From Dolomedes plantarius (Eukaryota > Arthropoda > Arachnida > Araneae > Dolomedidae): 64,000 bases of DNA. Below are positions 10,791 through 22,148 of the stretch, piece after piece (the first letter of the stretch is position 1; every line of letters begins with the position of its first letter). The DNA is taken from NCBI GenBank assembly GCA_907164885.2, contig OU015499.1, forward strand, positions 162,306,150 through 162,370,149. Direction: 5' to 3'. A program made the position numbers and the translations under genes. The notes under the pieces are model-generated. The model was not told where the DNA came from. It saw only the letters and a program-made list of their open reading frames with translations, and made no database searches.

Positions 10791-11345
10791 TTGAGTGTGA
10801 ACTAATAGTAGGAATCGATAAAAAAAGGATTGCCTGCCAGAACCTTGCCTACTGTGCGAGATTAGGAGGGGGGGAAAGAGAGAGAAAAAGTTTGTCAGGT
10901 TGGGGATTCGATCCCGCCACCTACAGGACGAGAGGAGCCCGCGCTACCACAGTGCTACCGTTTACAGAGTATGAAGAGGGAAATTACTTTTCAAGAGCAA
11001 GAGACGCTCTAGGTCTAAACCTAAAATCTATTAATTAAATTTAATTAATGAATTAATATTTGAAAAAACTGTATTAACATCAAGTGTCATCCACTACAAG
11101 TTTAAAAAAATGTATTTGAACTTTAGTGGATGAATAAAAAGTATTTTATTAACGATTGAAAATTTGAACAAGATATATAAATATATATATATATATATAT
11201 AGGGAGAGTGTGAACTAATAGTAGGAATTGAAAAAAGAAGCATTCCCAATTTTCGAGGAAGGGGGGGGGGAAATAAAGCCACTGACTGGGTACCTTGCTT
11301 TGGTTCGATGTGAGAAAATGAAGATTTTCTTTTAGGTGAAATTTT
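10790..11345. repeat. Two direct copies of a short repeat around a SINE-like head and a (TA)n tract
   Basis: TGTGAACTAATAGTAGGAAT occurs at about 10797 and 11210, each followed by A-rich and G-rich tracts (GAGGGGGGGAAA type). A tRNA-like segment lies between them at 10897-10961 and a TA run at 11176-11201. This looks like two diverged copies of one short interspersed repeat about 415 bp apart. Confidence 0.6.
10897..10961 (-). repeat. tRNA-derived SINE head
   Basis: On the minus strand there is an A-box-like TGTGGTAGCGCGGG, then about 35 nt later a B-box-like GGGATCGAATCCC. Spacing fits an RNA polymerase III type 2 promoter. The acceptor stem does not close, so I call it a SINE remnant and not a functional tRNA. 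Confidence 0.5.
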
Positions 11346-11663
11346 CAAATAACAATACTACAAATATAAAGTATTGAACCGATAATTTTATGAAACTCAA
11401 GACCCCTGATGACTGCATGAGTATAAGGTGGGAAAAGGTGATATCAGTATCCAGGTGTTAAGCAAAGGCAGTGATAGGAAAAGTGTCGCCACATGACACT
11501 CACCAAAGAAAAAAACTGCAGCATTCATTACAGAAATCTTCTCTGGTATTTTTACCATGCTTTGCAAGTTTGTACAGTCCAAATCTTGCAATCGATTTTT
11601 AACTAACTTCCCGACTAGCTAGACATTTGAAACTTTTAGAATATCTCAGAACGCGATGGCAAT

Positions 11664-12131
11664 CAGGGTCCGATTTAGAAAATTCTTGACTACAGGCACA
11701 GCTCGTGATGGGGGCCCCCTCATACTGATGTGGACGTAAAATTTCCAAAATTGACGCACAAAAAAAAAAATAAATAAATAAATCATGAATCATTGTGAAA
11801 GTACCATTTTACCAAGAAATGGCTATTTGGAGCGTAGAAGCCTAGAACATTATCAAATAACAAAAAGCAATACAACATATTAACTTCGCCATTAAAACAC
11901 GAATACAATGCAACCAGAAAAACTCATTAATCCCTCATATACACTATAACATACATATGATGAACCAATCAGTCAAATTTGAAAGGATATATAAAAAAAT
12001 TGCTATTAAAAAAAGGTTGAATAAAAAAAAATTGGGCTTTTTTTCTTTTAAAATAAAATTTTTGGGAAGCCCCCAACATTCGGGGGACCCTAGGCCCAAG
12101 CCTACCAGGCCTAATGGAAAATCAGGGCCTG
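11664..12131. mobile_element. Non-autonomous hAT element, 468 bp, copy 1
   Basis: The left end is CAGGGTCCGATTTAG; the right end is the inverse of CAGGCCCTGATTT. The flanks are ATGGCAAT (11656-11663) and ATGACAAT (12132-12139), an 8-bp duplication with one change. A second, right-truncated copy is at 15344-15766. Small ORFs on both strands (11944-12151) lie inside and are not genes. Confidence 0.85.
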
Positions 12132-12361
12132 ATGACAATGCATTATTTTAATACTTTTAGCCATCTTTAAGCAGAATTGAATTCAGTTTCAGTTCATTTT
12201 GTTTTGTAGGCTGGTGCAGCCATCTATTGGCCTGGACGGGAACGAAAAGTTAAACGCAAGTTAACTTCCAATTAAATTCATTTTCTTCAAGTTGATGGGA
12301 TAATTCATCAAAAAAATTTTCAAAAAAATATTTATTAATACATAGAATTTACAAGGTTATA

Positions 12362-13315
12362 CGAGGGTAGGCTGAAAAGTAATGCACACAATCTTGTAGA
12401 GCGCGAACGAAATGACCTTCAAAACCACGCCAAGTGGCATATGGAAGTTACATTCCCCCTCAATACACATCGCAGGTATTAAGTCGTTGTGTTCATCCAG
12501 TGTATTTTGAAAAGCGGTAGTATGGAGACGTGTTCTAGTGCTATGTCAACGGCGAGTTATACACCGCGCTGTTATCGAATTTCTAACAGCTGAAAAAATG
12601 ACTCCTACTGAGATTCATTGTCGTTTAAAGGCTGTGTATGGTGACGATGCTGTTGATAGGGGTACTGTAAATCGATGGGTGATAAAATTTCGTGGTTGCG
12701 AGCCTGGAAAAGCCATAATTGTTGATGACACACAGCGGACGTCCGATCACTGTCACAGACGATGAACATCGCAAACTCGTCGACGATTGGATTCAAAATG
12801 ACCGGCGAATCACTCAAAAGCGTATCGCAAACCATATCGGAGTACCCAAGGAATGAGTCTGATTCATTATAGAACGATTGGGATACCGTAAAATCTGTGC
12901 TCAATGGGTAACACGCCGTCTCACAGACGAGAACAGCGTCAGACTGGAGAGGCTCTGCAAAACCTGAAGTTTGAACCGATTCCACACCCTCCTTATTCCC
13001 GCCTTGCAATTTTTATTTTTTTCCTCTACTCAAGAGAGACCTAAAGGGTAATCATTACACCTCGGACGATGTGGTGAAGGCAGCTGTCAAGTCGTGGATT
13101 CGAGAAAAGTCGGAAGAATTTTTCAGTGACGGAATGAGAAAACTTGTTACACGTTGGGAGAAATGTGTTTAGCCTTAACGGTGACTATGTTGAAAAATAA
13201 ATATATGATTTTGAAGCTTAAGAATTGTAATTTAATGTTCTTTTTGCCCGATCTCGCAATTTCTTTTCGTTCACGCTCTACAAGCATGTGTGCATTACTT
13301 TTCAACCTACCCTCG
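12362..13315 (+). mobile_element. Mariner element with internal deletion, 954 bp
   Basis: Long inverted ends start CGAGGGTAGGCTGAAAAGT on the left and the inverse of CGAGGGTAGGTTGAAAAGT on the right, similar for about 50 bp with a few mismatches. TA flanks both sides (12360-12361, 13316-13317). The transposase has lost its middle. The near-intact long ends suggest that it could once have been moved in trans. Confidence 0.93.
12538..13172 (+). pseudogene. Mariner (Mos1/SETMAR-type) transposase, internally deleted
   Basis: The first frame (12538-12765) encodes the N-terminal helix-turn-helix: RAVIEFLTAEKMTPTEIHCR and VNRWVIKF. After a frameshift near 12750 the second DNA-binding helix region continues (DDEHRKLVDDW, QKRIANHIGVP) to a stop at about 12857. 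The sequence then jumps near 12985 from the linker to the C-terminus (PYSPDLA-like, then EEFFSDGMRKLVTRWEKCV, stop at 13170). The catalytic block with the first two aspartates is deleted; a 34-residue D-D spacing cannot be read. It must be inactive. The minus ORF 12605-13009 is its shadow. Confidence 0.88.
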
Positions 13316-13317
13316 TA

Positions 13318-13828
13318 TGATTCAACAGAAAATTTAAAAACATGGTATATAAAAAAGTTCTTTTTATCTTGTAATTATTTAGTACAATTTAAGACTTGGG
13401 GTACATTAAAACCTGTTTTTGACAAGCTGCCATTTCCAACAACAATTAAGTCTGACATTAAGCCTATAAACAGGTATAGGTAGTCTTCAAAAACACCATC
13501 CTTCACACATTAAAGAACCACTACCGAAAGGTAACGTTATGAAAATAACTGTTTGCACAAGTTTTTGATAAGTTACGATAATCCGACACTGCTCGTTTTC
13601 TTGTCATGGCTAGTAAAAAACCCCAGCCGATATTTTCTTTCAAAACTGAATGAATCTCGCTCTTCTCGGCTCGATAAAACCGTTTTTATGTAGTCCAAAG
13701 TGATAAAATAAACTACATGATTGCGTACTTTACTCAGTCTACTGTAACCTACGTTATCACCAATGCAGAACCTCACCTGTGGAAATGGGGTTTGGAATAC
13801 TTTCGTAACATGTTTACGCACCGGAAAC
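13318..13828. other. No gene seen
   Basis: A 90-residue minus frame (13573-13845) and a 109-residue plus frame (13154-13483, partly in the mariner end) show no domain that I recognise. The minus frame is compositionally protein-like, but I cannot assign it. Confidence 0.4.
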
Positions 13829-13831
13829 CAA

Positions 13832-14784
13832 GGGCCTGTTCGCATAGGAGTCCGTTGCGTTGCGTTGCGTTAAGGGGGCTCACAACCTTTGAAACTTCGA
13901 AAAATCTATTTTTGGTTTTTGCTATATTCTGATTTTTGGGACATTTCTGAACAATATGCAAAAAACCGCATAAAAAAATTTGCATTATTTCTCGAGTTAT
14001 GAGAGTTTATGTAAAGCTCACTCTATTGCCATACCCATGTTATTCCAACTTTAACTTCTGTTTTCTCAAATATGTGAATTTTGGGTTTGCGCGCACTGTT
14101 ACTCCCAAACTATGTGTGCTAGACACACAAAATTTTTATCAGATTTGTAATATAAGCTTCTTTACACACTAAAACCAGAAAAGTTAAAAAAAAATTTGTA
14201 AAAGAATTTTTTACACTTGAAAATGTTTTAAAAAATTGCTAAATTTTAAATATTTTTAAATTGTATGTAAATTTTTCAATTTAAACTATATTTTTTGTAC
14301 ATTTTTTGGTTTTACATTAAACTTGAATGTATTATTAATTTAATTTGACCAAAAAATAGTTTCTGTATGCATATTTCTTAATTTTATGATGCGCGAAACA
14401 TCCAGTGATTTTTTTCCCTTTTTAGTAATGTGTACATTTAAAAATAAAATTTTAAAATTATTTATGGCTTTAGAAGTTCTATTTTTGTATAAAATATAAC
14501 TGAAGACTTGTAATTTTGATATAAAGCAAAAAAATTATATATATATATATATTAATATTATTTCAGTTTCAGTAGCTCGATTTGGATCATGTTTAGGGTC
14601 ATTTCCCCTTAGTCAAAGGTTGTGAGCCCCCTTAAGGAAAAGATGACGTTGAGACGAAAATAAACCAATCATAGGAGTCCAAACGATTAGCAAGGAAATT
14701 TTTAACGCCTATGATTGGTTTATTTTCGTCCCAACGTCATCTTTTCCTTAACGCAACGCAACGTACTCCCATGTGAACAGGCCC
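13832..14784. mobile_element. Harbinger-type MITE, copy 2, interrupted by a TTAA element
   Basis: The left part (13832-13873) begins GGGCCTGTTCGCATAGGAG; the right part (14632-14784) ends with the inverse GAACAGGCCC. Flanks are CAA and TAA, a diverged 3-bp target. Between the parts lies a 758-bp insertion with its own TTAA duplication. GCGTT is repeated three times next to the insertion. Confidence 0.88.
13874..14631. mobile_element. Non-autonomous TTAA-targeting (piggyBac-like) element nested in the MITE
   Basis: Perfect 19-bp inverted ends, GGGGGCTCACAACCTTTGA, with TTAA on both sides (13870-13873 and 14632-14635). The interior is AT-rich with no ORF. TTAA duplication is the piggyBac hallmark; the GGGGGCTC end is not the common piggyBac CCC-type end, so the superfamily is an inference. 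Confidence 0.85.
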
Positions 14785-14787
14785 TAA

Positions 14788-15343
14788 GTCTCCTTGCGGC
14801 GCAGACAAACGTCATAAAACAAAAGAGTTCAACCGCGACATCTGTCTTAAGATGCGTTTCTGGAAGACGCTGGCTCCATTTAGATCGGGATGATTATTTC
14901 AACAGTTTAAAATGTCCAAATGCTGTAAACTAAAAGTGCGCGGAACCATGAGGCCTCAAACAGGCCTACCAGTCACTTCCAAGGAAAAAAAAAACCCGAA
15001 AGAGTTGATAGGGGTGACCCATTTAAAGAGTTCAGAGCCCTTTTGGAATGCCTACATACCTAGAAAAGCCAAACACAGAAAAAAATGGCTTACCTTTGAT
15101 ACGACAGAAATTTTAATGGTTTTTTCTTCTTCTGGCTTTTTATTAAACACGAGTACAGTGGAATCTCGATCTATTGTTTTTCAAGGGACCGATTGAAATG
15201 AACGATAAATGCGGGAAAACGATAGATGCGGAAACATAATAAAGCAATAGGATCGTTGGGACTGTATAAAATGAACGACTCGTGCGGAAAAACGATGGAT
15301 CCGAAAACGATCGATCGAGATTCCACTGTATATCATTCTCTAG
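14788..15343. repeat. Repeat E, copy 1 (matches 48550-48705), carrying a MITE
   Basis: From about 14990 to 15343 (GAGCCCTTTTGGAATGC .. TATTAAACACGAGTA .. TATCATTCTC) the segment matches 48570-48705. The other copy lacks the 173-bp MITE and has one TA at its site. The plus ORF 14912-15196 spans it and is not convincing as a gene. Confidence 0.75.
15156..15328. mobile_element. Pogo/Tigger-type MITE, 173 bp, with visible empty site
   Basis: The ends are CAGTGGAATCTCGATCTAT and its near inverse, flanked by TA (15154-15155 and 15329-15330). The homologous repeat at 48685-48700 reads ACGAGTATATCATTCTC, i.e. one TA and no insert. A TA target and CAGTG..CTCGAT ends fit Tc1/mariner-pogo MITEs. Confidence 0.92.
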
Positions 15344-15766
15344 CAGGACCCGAATTAGAAAATTCTTGACTATAGGCACAACTCGGGATGGGGGCCCCCT
15401 AATACTGATGTAGACGTAAAATTTCCAAAATTGACATACAAAACAATAATCATGAATCACTGTGAAAGTACCATTTTACCAAGAATTGGCTATTTGAAGC
15501 GTAGAAGCCTAGAACATTATCAAATAACAAAAAGCAATACAACATATTAACTTCATCATCAAAACACCAATACAATGTAACCAGAAAAACTCATTAATCC
15601 CTTATTTACACTATAACATACATATGCTGAACCAATTAATCAAATTTGAAAGGATATATATATAAAATGCTATAAAAAGGGTAAAATTAAAAAAATTGAT
15701 CTGGGATTTTTTTCTTTTTTTCTTTTAAAATAAAAATTTCGGGGGGGGGACAACATTCAGGGGTCG
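15344..15766. mobile_element. Non-autonomous hAT element, copy 2, right end lost
   Basis: It begins CAGGACCCGAATTAG and follows the 11664 element closely to the GACAACATTCAGGGG stretch, where it breaks off against LINE-derived sequence. Only one terminus is left, so target duplication cannot be scored. Confidence 0.8.
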
Positions 15767-15788
15767 AGTCAGTCTGTATAAACAGACT

Positions 15789-16234
15789 TTGGAATTCGTC
15801 TGAATTTATATTCGGATGCCATAGGATTAAAAACAACAACAAAAACTGGCCTACAATATACGCGTGCACTATAAGAAGCCTGGTATTTCACACGGAGCTG
15901 CTCAGCTCCGACAAAGAAGTGAATGAATCTCAACACTACACAAGGAGTCGAGAAGGACATATATATATACAGTGGTGGGATTCAAATAAATTAACAACAG
16001 GTTCTATGTCCTAATGACCATTTTAAGTCTACCAAAAAATTCCGAAAGGTAGTTTAAAAATTCACGCATTAATTACTCAAATAAAAACAATTAAAGAGGC
16101 ACACAATACTAGATTATGTTTAAGAAGGAGTTTTGAAATATTAAATGCCTGACAAACTATTATTGAATATACTTCCATATTGCTGTTTGACTGGCGTCTT
16201 CACTTGCAATTTTCTTTTCTTTATCCTTCTTTTC

Positions 16235-16266
<32 letters not shown>

Positions 16267-17187
16267 CTTTTATCTTTTATGTGATTTATTCTTAACAATC
16301 ATTACACTGTAGGAATAGGATTCCAATCCTTTCCGATTAAACTGGACCGGCCACCTAGTGTAGGGTAGATTTATTTTTTTTTAAATGTTTGTCCTGTGAA
16401 CGATGCAGCTGGAGCTCATTAGCAAACGGTTCGCAGAACCGATACCTACATTAGGTATCTGTTCTACAGAATCCGTGCGAATCGGCTAGGTCAAAGTCAA
16501 AGGTCATAGGGTTTATGGAGATCCTAGAAATGCGAAGTTTTGTATTACACTTTTTCCCTCCGAGCGGATAAGGAATTAATAAACTTATATTAATTTTCCG
16601 AAGTAAACGAATTGCCAAACATGAGTTTAGAAAAATCGCACGGTTGCTGCCTGGATCCGTGATCGGTCCTAGCTTTGGCCTGCGAAGAAAATTCTGTTTC
16701 CCTACAGAGCAGGGGTAAACCGATAACTGTGTGCTGAAGAGCAGATACCTTGACGATTACTTTCCTTAAATGAAACGGAATGACCAATCATGAGATTGGA
16801 TATCAGACCACTGGCGCCATTTATAGGCAGGACAGGAGACCGTAAACGGTTTCCCAAACGGGAGGTTTTTTGTAGTATTAAAGTAATTATGTTAAGATAA
16901 AAGAAGGAATTAAAGGATTTAAATTAGATAGTTCTGGAGTCTAGCTTCGTAAGGAGAAGGGTCGCCCAACGGGTGCCCAAATTCACGGAGCTTTGCAGTA
17001 TGACATGAAAAGGAAATTAAGTTTTGGATTAAGAAGCTGAAGAAAGAAAATGTAGGCTTGGTCAGCTAATCATATGCATTCACAATCTCCTTAGCTTCTT
17101 AGATGGTGGGAGGGAAATAACGGCCCTTACCCTGAAAGCAGTGACGTCAGATTAACGAAATTGCCTATTTTCCCGCTACCGATCAAA
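15789..17187 (+). repeat. LINE 3' sequence, copy D (matches 61787-63105)
   Basis: TCTGAATTTATATTCGGATG starts a 1.4-kb match to the region after the LINE RNase H end at 61.8 kb. It includes ACTGGACCGGCCACC near 16343, and the segment ending ATTTTCCCGCTACCGATC. The first bases correspond to the last codons of that LINE ORF, so I read the block as a long 3' tail left by a truncated insertion. A (TTTTC)n tract lies inside. Right after it, at 17188, the coding start of another LINE begins. Confidence 0.75.
16219..16275. repeat. (TTTTC)n microsatellite
   Basis: Pyrimidine tract of TTTTC/TTTTTC units. It is absent from the homologous place near 62210, so it expanded in this copy. Confidence 0.9.
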
Positions 17188-17758
17188 GGAACACGGAACC
17201 AAGATAGACGGACTTAGGGATTTCCTCATCGATAACTCTGTTGATTTGGTCCTGATACTGGAGGTTAGAAATCGTCATGGGAGGTACCTTAAAATCCAAA
17301 ATTATAATTCAATACACACACCATGTGTTGACAGCAGTAATAATAGTATCCTACCTTATGGAGGTACTGCAATTTATATCAAGAGAAACATTAAATTTTA
17401 TCATATCCCGAGTCTTAATCTTAATATTCTCGAAAACACCATAGTCAAAATTTATCCTACCTCCAATAATCCTATCTACATTGCTAGAATCTATCTCAGG
17501 GAAGCTTATAATTTTTCGGACATTCTTGATATTCAAAATTTACTCTCCGTAGGTGATAAAGTTATTTTGGCTGGGGATTTTAATGCACACCACCCACGCT
17601 GGAACTGCGCATACAATAGAAATTTCATCCGTAGGTATGGAAGGGAAATTAATAAATACTGTAATGACAATAGTACAGATATAGATTTTGCACCCAACCC
17701 TACCCATTTTAGCCACTCTGGTTCTCAGTCAGTCATTGATTTTTTCTCTTTTAAATAA
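17188..17758 (+). pseudogene. Jockey-like LINE, apurinic endonuclease (EEP) domain
   Basis: An open frame runs from about 17190 (no ATG; GLRDFLIDNSVDLVLILE) through GGTAIYIKRNI to VILAGDFNAHHPRWNC and IDFF, stop at 17756. The block AGDFNAHHPRWNC carries the conserved DFN.H..W of EEP nucleases, and the final S.SVIDF is the usual domain end. Known: this domain nicks target DNA for target-primed reverse transcription in Jockey and related non-LTR retrotransposons. The frame breaks before the reverse transcriptase, so the element is dead. Confidence 0.85.
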
Positions 17759-18309
17759 TTGCTGTTTAAAATAATATTAATTTTCCTTATGACATTACCA
17801 CAATAGACGCTCTTTCCTCTGACCGCATTCCAATCATTTTAAATTTACATACTAACACTCCCCTTCCTTCCATACTAACCCCCCAATTCACAAATGAGAT
17901 TGACTATACTAATAATTCTCTCCCTCCTTTCAATATAATTTACTGTAAGGAGGATATAGATAAAGCTGTTATCTCCATCACTGACAATATCAATAATGCG
18001 CTTAGCTCTGCAAGGACTCTCATTCCCCCAAATAACTATAATAAACTCCCACTGTACATTAAAACGCAAATTAGAAACAGAAATCAAATTAGGAAAATTT
18101 GGCAGCATACGGGAGATCCGTCAGTGCGCGGTGAATTTCATAGACTTATAAAAAGACTCAAAAATTATAGACTTAAAAATAGACTCAAAAATTATAAAAA
18201 TAAAACATGGACTGTGTTTATTCAGTCACTCGCTCCCTCGGACAATACCATTTAGAATTACCTAAAACGCATTAAGAAATCGGCTACCCCACTCCCCCCC
18301 TTTTAACTC

Positions 18310-19423
18310 CCCTTCTGACATTCTGACGAGTGAATCGGACAAAATTGAGGCCTTGGCAGATGACTACGAAAATCAATTCTCCCACAACCATGATGTCTTT
18401 TGCCCATACACTATTGATAAAATTGACGACATTCTCAGACAGTTTTACTACAATAGGCTCCCTTCTATCAATAACGAACCTCTTGAACCCACCACCCCTG
18501 CAGAAATTCAAAATGCTGTCATTTCGCTTCCTAATAATAAAGCACCTGGAATTGATAACATAACTTATTCTGCTATAAAAAACTTACCTATAAGTTACGT
18601 GAACATTTTATGTTAGCTCGCCAGTAATATTTTTGAATTTAAGTATTTTCCGATAGCATGGAAAACTGCAATAATTATACCGGTTAGGAAACCTAGCAAG
18701 GATCCCTACATTCCAAAAACTTATCGTCCCATTAGTTCACTCCCCTCTCTTAGGAAACTGGTTGAACTTATACTGTGTAAAAGAATTAACAAGTTCTTGG
18801 AGGATAAAATGTCATTATTAATGCACAATTTGGCTTTAGAGCCCAACATTCCACTAAGCATCAGCTATTCCGAGTAACGAAATACATCCAAGATGGATTT
18901 CAGAATCGGATGCAGACTGGCGCAATTCTCTTCGGCATAGAAAAATCGTTCGACCGCGTCTGACATGGTTCACTAATTTATAAACTAATTAAACTTAAGA
19001 TGTCATCTGCTATTATTCACTCAATTTTCTCTTATCTGCTTAACAGTACACTACACTAGCCATGTTTGCGGACTCACGGCCATCTTAGCGAAGTATCGCA
19101 GTACTAAATTTATGCTCAAGCAATTCAAAGGCATGTTGACATTCTTGAACGTTCGTCCGAACGGGGAAGAATTAAACTAAATCCTGATAAAACGAAAGCC
19201 ATATTTTTTAGGTATAACAAGATTCCACCTCAGCCGGTCAGAGTATGTGGTCATCTGGTATACTTTGAGGGAGAGGGAATATACCTTGGAGTTTACTTGG
19301 ATAACAGGCTAACCTGGAGAAAAATATAGAATATATTATTAAAAAGTTCTTTAGGGCACGTAGGGGTATAGCACACCTCATGTATCAGAACCAAATGAGT
19401 ATTGATAATAAAATTCTATTATA
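18310..19423 (+). pseudogene. Jockey-like LINE, reverse transcriptase part 1
   Basis: A frame at 18353-18616 reads to NNKAPGIDNITYSAIKNLP, the N-terminal RT motif. After a stop the sequence continues as FPIAWKTAIIIPVRKPSKDP, TYRPISSLPSL and KLVE, then after frame changes QFGFR, HST, an A/K change at the first catalytic aspartate region (ILFGIEKSFDRV), LNPDKTKAIFF and GIYLGVYLDNRLTW. The AYADD-type motif is not readable: the stretch near 19060-19110 is scrambled or deleted. Several stops and frameshifts. A Tc1 element interrupts the frame at 19424. Confidence 0.82.
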
Positions 19424-20915
19424 CACGCATGTCCATAAATTAAGGATAATTCAGAATCATACGGAAATCGAACTCCAAAGTAAAAATGTCACCTGTAAAA
19501 TTGTCCAAGCATCTTCAAGAATAATATGCAAATTACAGGAAGCCACCAGATGACGCCGATAGTGCGTCACAATGACGAGACTATAAGAGAGGGGTATATA
19601 TGGAATGGTGGCAAAGAAGTAAAGTTGTTCACAAGCATTCTGTAAGCCGCTCGGTGCCATAACCGAATAGTTATGATACAGAGGACGCATGTGGATGATT
19701 TTTTACGCGATAGAATTGTCGGCCGCCTGGAATGTGGGCATACTCAGGTGGAAGTATCCGAGGAACTTGGAATTGCCCAAAGTGTCATCTCTAGGCTTTG
19801 ACAGCGATTCCAAGATGATGGAAATGTCAGTAGACGTTACAGTACAGGACGCACTCGAGTTACAACGCCGAATGAAGACTGGTATTTGGCAGTAACTGCC
19901 AAAAGAAGCAGACGGAGCACAGCATCCGACCTGTCTCGTCAGCTATCTGCAGCCACGGGTACCACAGTTTCAAGGCAAACCGTGTACAGACGTTTGGAAA
20001 ATATTGGTCTATATGCTCGCAGGCCTGTCAGATGTGTTCCGCTCTCGGCAACTCACTGTCGGCAGCGATTAGCCTGGAGTAGAGAACATGCAATGCGAAC
20101 ATCGTCACAGCGGGCTTGTGTGATGTTTTCCGACGAGTCCACGTTTAGCTTGCAGTCTGATTCACGTCGGACTTTCATTTGAAGAACGCCAGGTACCCTA
20201 TACCACCAAACCTACATCATTGAACTACACCGTTACGATGGTGCAGGATTGCTCGTTTTCGGTGGAAATATTCTGGGCTGCTTGTTCAAATCGGAACTAT
20301 TAACGGCCACATTTATCGGGACATCATTCTGGAACAACATGTATGTTTGTTTAGGGGTTCCAAGGCCGCAGAATTTGTCTTTATGGATGACAACGCCCGT
20401 TCTCAAAGAGCAAACATCGTAAACGAATGCCTTCAATCTCAGGATATCACCCTTACAGAATGGCCAGCATTCTCACCTGACTTGAATCCGATAGAGCATG
20501 TGTGGGACATGCTTGGCCGACGAGGTGCATCCCGTCAACCACCTCCTGCATGTGTACCGGAACTCTGAAGAGCATTGCTTGCTGAGTGGGGTAATCTTCC
20601 CCAAGATCACCTCGATAATTTGATACTCAGCATGCCTAGGCGTTGTACGGACTGTATTTCATCGCATGGGAGACATACAATGTATTAACCATCATACCAA
20701 ACATGTAATATTAAGTTTTTGTAAAGGAGATATTTTTTACAATTGCTCCAGGGAGCAAAAATCGTAGTTTTTATGAATGGTATCATACATAAACCATCTT
20801 TTTTGTTCTTCATCTTTTCTTTAATAAATGGGCTTTTTGAGTAAGTCACGTTTGTTTTGTTTCTGAACCTTTATTTGCCGGAGGTGGCATTATCCTTATT
20901 TTATGGACATGAGTG
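19424..20915 (+). mobile_element. Tc1-like element inserted in the LINE, 1492 bp
   Basis: Ends CACGCATGTCCATAAATTA and the inverse of CACTCATGTCCATAAAATA, each followed by AGGATAAT. TA flanks both sides (19422-19423 and 20916-20917). LINE coding sequence stops at the left edge and resumes about 10 bp after the right edge. Confidence 0.92.
19689..20690 (+). pseudogene. Tc1-like DDE transposase with frameshift and stop
   Basis: The first part of the DNA-binding domain is out of the 19689 frame and reads in another frame as GRLECGHTQVEVSEELGIAQ and VISRLWQRF. The frame 19886-20182 continues (STASDLSRQLSAATGTTVSR, VYRRLENIGLYARRPVR) to the first catalytic aspartate in MFSDESTFSLQSDSRR. A TGA near 20180 replaces the usual Trp. 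The frame 20347-20568 has the second aspartate in FMDDNARSQRA and the glutamate in SPDLNPIEHVWDMLGRRG: a D-D34-E layout. The last part is cut by a stop at 20566. No intact product is possible. Confidence 0.9.
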
Positions 20916-20917
20916 TA

Positions 20918-21275
20918 TAAGACCAATTCTAATGTATATGCCAGCCGGGCAGTATACATTAGAATTGGTGCTTCGCCCAATTCTAATGTATACTGCCCCG
21001 CTTTGGGGCTCAGAAGCTGGCTCTCATATACAGAGACTGCAAACTATACAAAACAAGACTCTCCGTGGTATCAGGATGGCGCCATGGTACCTACGTACCA
21101 CTCTTATTTATAGGGATCTGGCTATCGAACATATTTGGCATCATATTTAAGATCTGGTTACGAACTTTTACAATAGGATATACTCAATCAATAACGAAGA
21201 ACTTGGTAACCTGCCTGATTATGATCCTAGGGAGTGCTTTAGGCGCCCGAAGGCTACTTTGGTTATAAACCCCGG
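20918..21275 (+). pseudogene. Jockey-like LINE, C-terminal part of the ORF
   Basis: It resumes after the Tc1 element with RPILMYTAPLWGSEA, HIQRLQTIQNKTLRGIRMAP and WYLRTTLIYRDLAI. It ends at about 21270 with FYNRIYSINNEELGNLPDYD and INPG in a shifted frame. This is the conserved region after the RT of Jockey-like ORF2. The start carries a local inverted duplication (20921-20995) that repeats RPILMY. Confidence 0.85.
20921..20995. repeat. Local inverted plus direct duplication in the LINE
   Basis: CCAATTCTAATGTATATGCC at 20921 is followed four bases later by its inverse (20945-20966), then by a third, direct copy (20974-20995). The first pair would form a hairpin with about 20 bp of stem. Confidence 0.9.
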
Positions 21276-22145
21276 CCTTGTTCCTGTTCGGTAATTCCCT
21301 CTCCTCCTTATTAAAATTAAAAATTGCAATAGCCTGGCTACTTCTTGTTTCTGATCAGTCTTTCTTTTTTGATCGTTCCTCTTTCTACCAAGTGATCCTC
21401 CCTTGGACCAGCTCTTTGCTGGAGAAGGGGATTGATTACCTGTTCCCGGAATTCCAATGCTACTTGCTTTCCTCTTAGATTTCTCTACTAGCGCCTTACG
21501 GACTTCGGACCTACCACCCTTTCGTCCTCTTAAACTAATTTGTTTTTTTTATCCAAATCATATTCAAAATTTCCCATTCAATCTTCTAGTTTTAAAATTT
21601 TTATATAATTTTTTGTCTCACCCATTGTTTAAATTCTCCATTATCATTTAAGTTAGCCGTGCCACATTGGTCACTCGCACGCATTCTAGTTAATTAGTTG
21701 ATTTTTCCACTAATTAATTAATTTTTTTCAAAGTATTAACGATTTGTAACATTGAGAACGGTAATCTCATGTCACATTCTAACCTTGATACTGAGGATAA
21801 GGATCTCTTGATATCTGGTACCTCTATAGTTTTATGTCAATGTAAATGTCAGGAACACGGAGATTTTTGGGTGATCCCGTGGACTCCTCACGTATCGGGT
21901 GTCCTATTGCTGCAAGGATATTCGAATTTCAGAGATTTTTAAAGTCCCGATCTCGCTATATAACGTCATACCGCTCAATACTTCATAAAAGTCCTTCCTC
22001 AGTCATTATGTCGTTCTCATAACACTAATTGAATAAGCAGCAATTCTGCAAAGTCCTTGTTTGCAGAAACCAAAAAAAATGAATAAGAAATTAAAAATTT
22101 TCATTGACAAACTTCGAACTGAATGTAGACATTCCTTAGAAACCC
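21276..22145. other. LINE 3' untranslated region and unassigned sequence
   Basis: Pyrimidine-rich sequence follows the LINE stop. Short ORFs (21278-21651) are low-complexity. I cannot mark the 3' end of the LINE: no clear poly-A tail or target duplication is visible. Confidence 0.45.
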
Positions 22146-22148
22146 TAA

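Noticed and set aside
10897..10961. Functional tRNA gene
   Set aside because: A and B boxes are recognisable, but acceptor and anticodon stems do not close; SINE head is more likely.
12605..13009. 134-residue minus ORF
   Set aside because: Antisense shadow of the mariner transposase.
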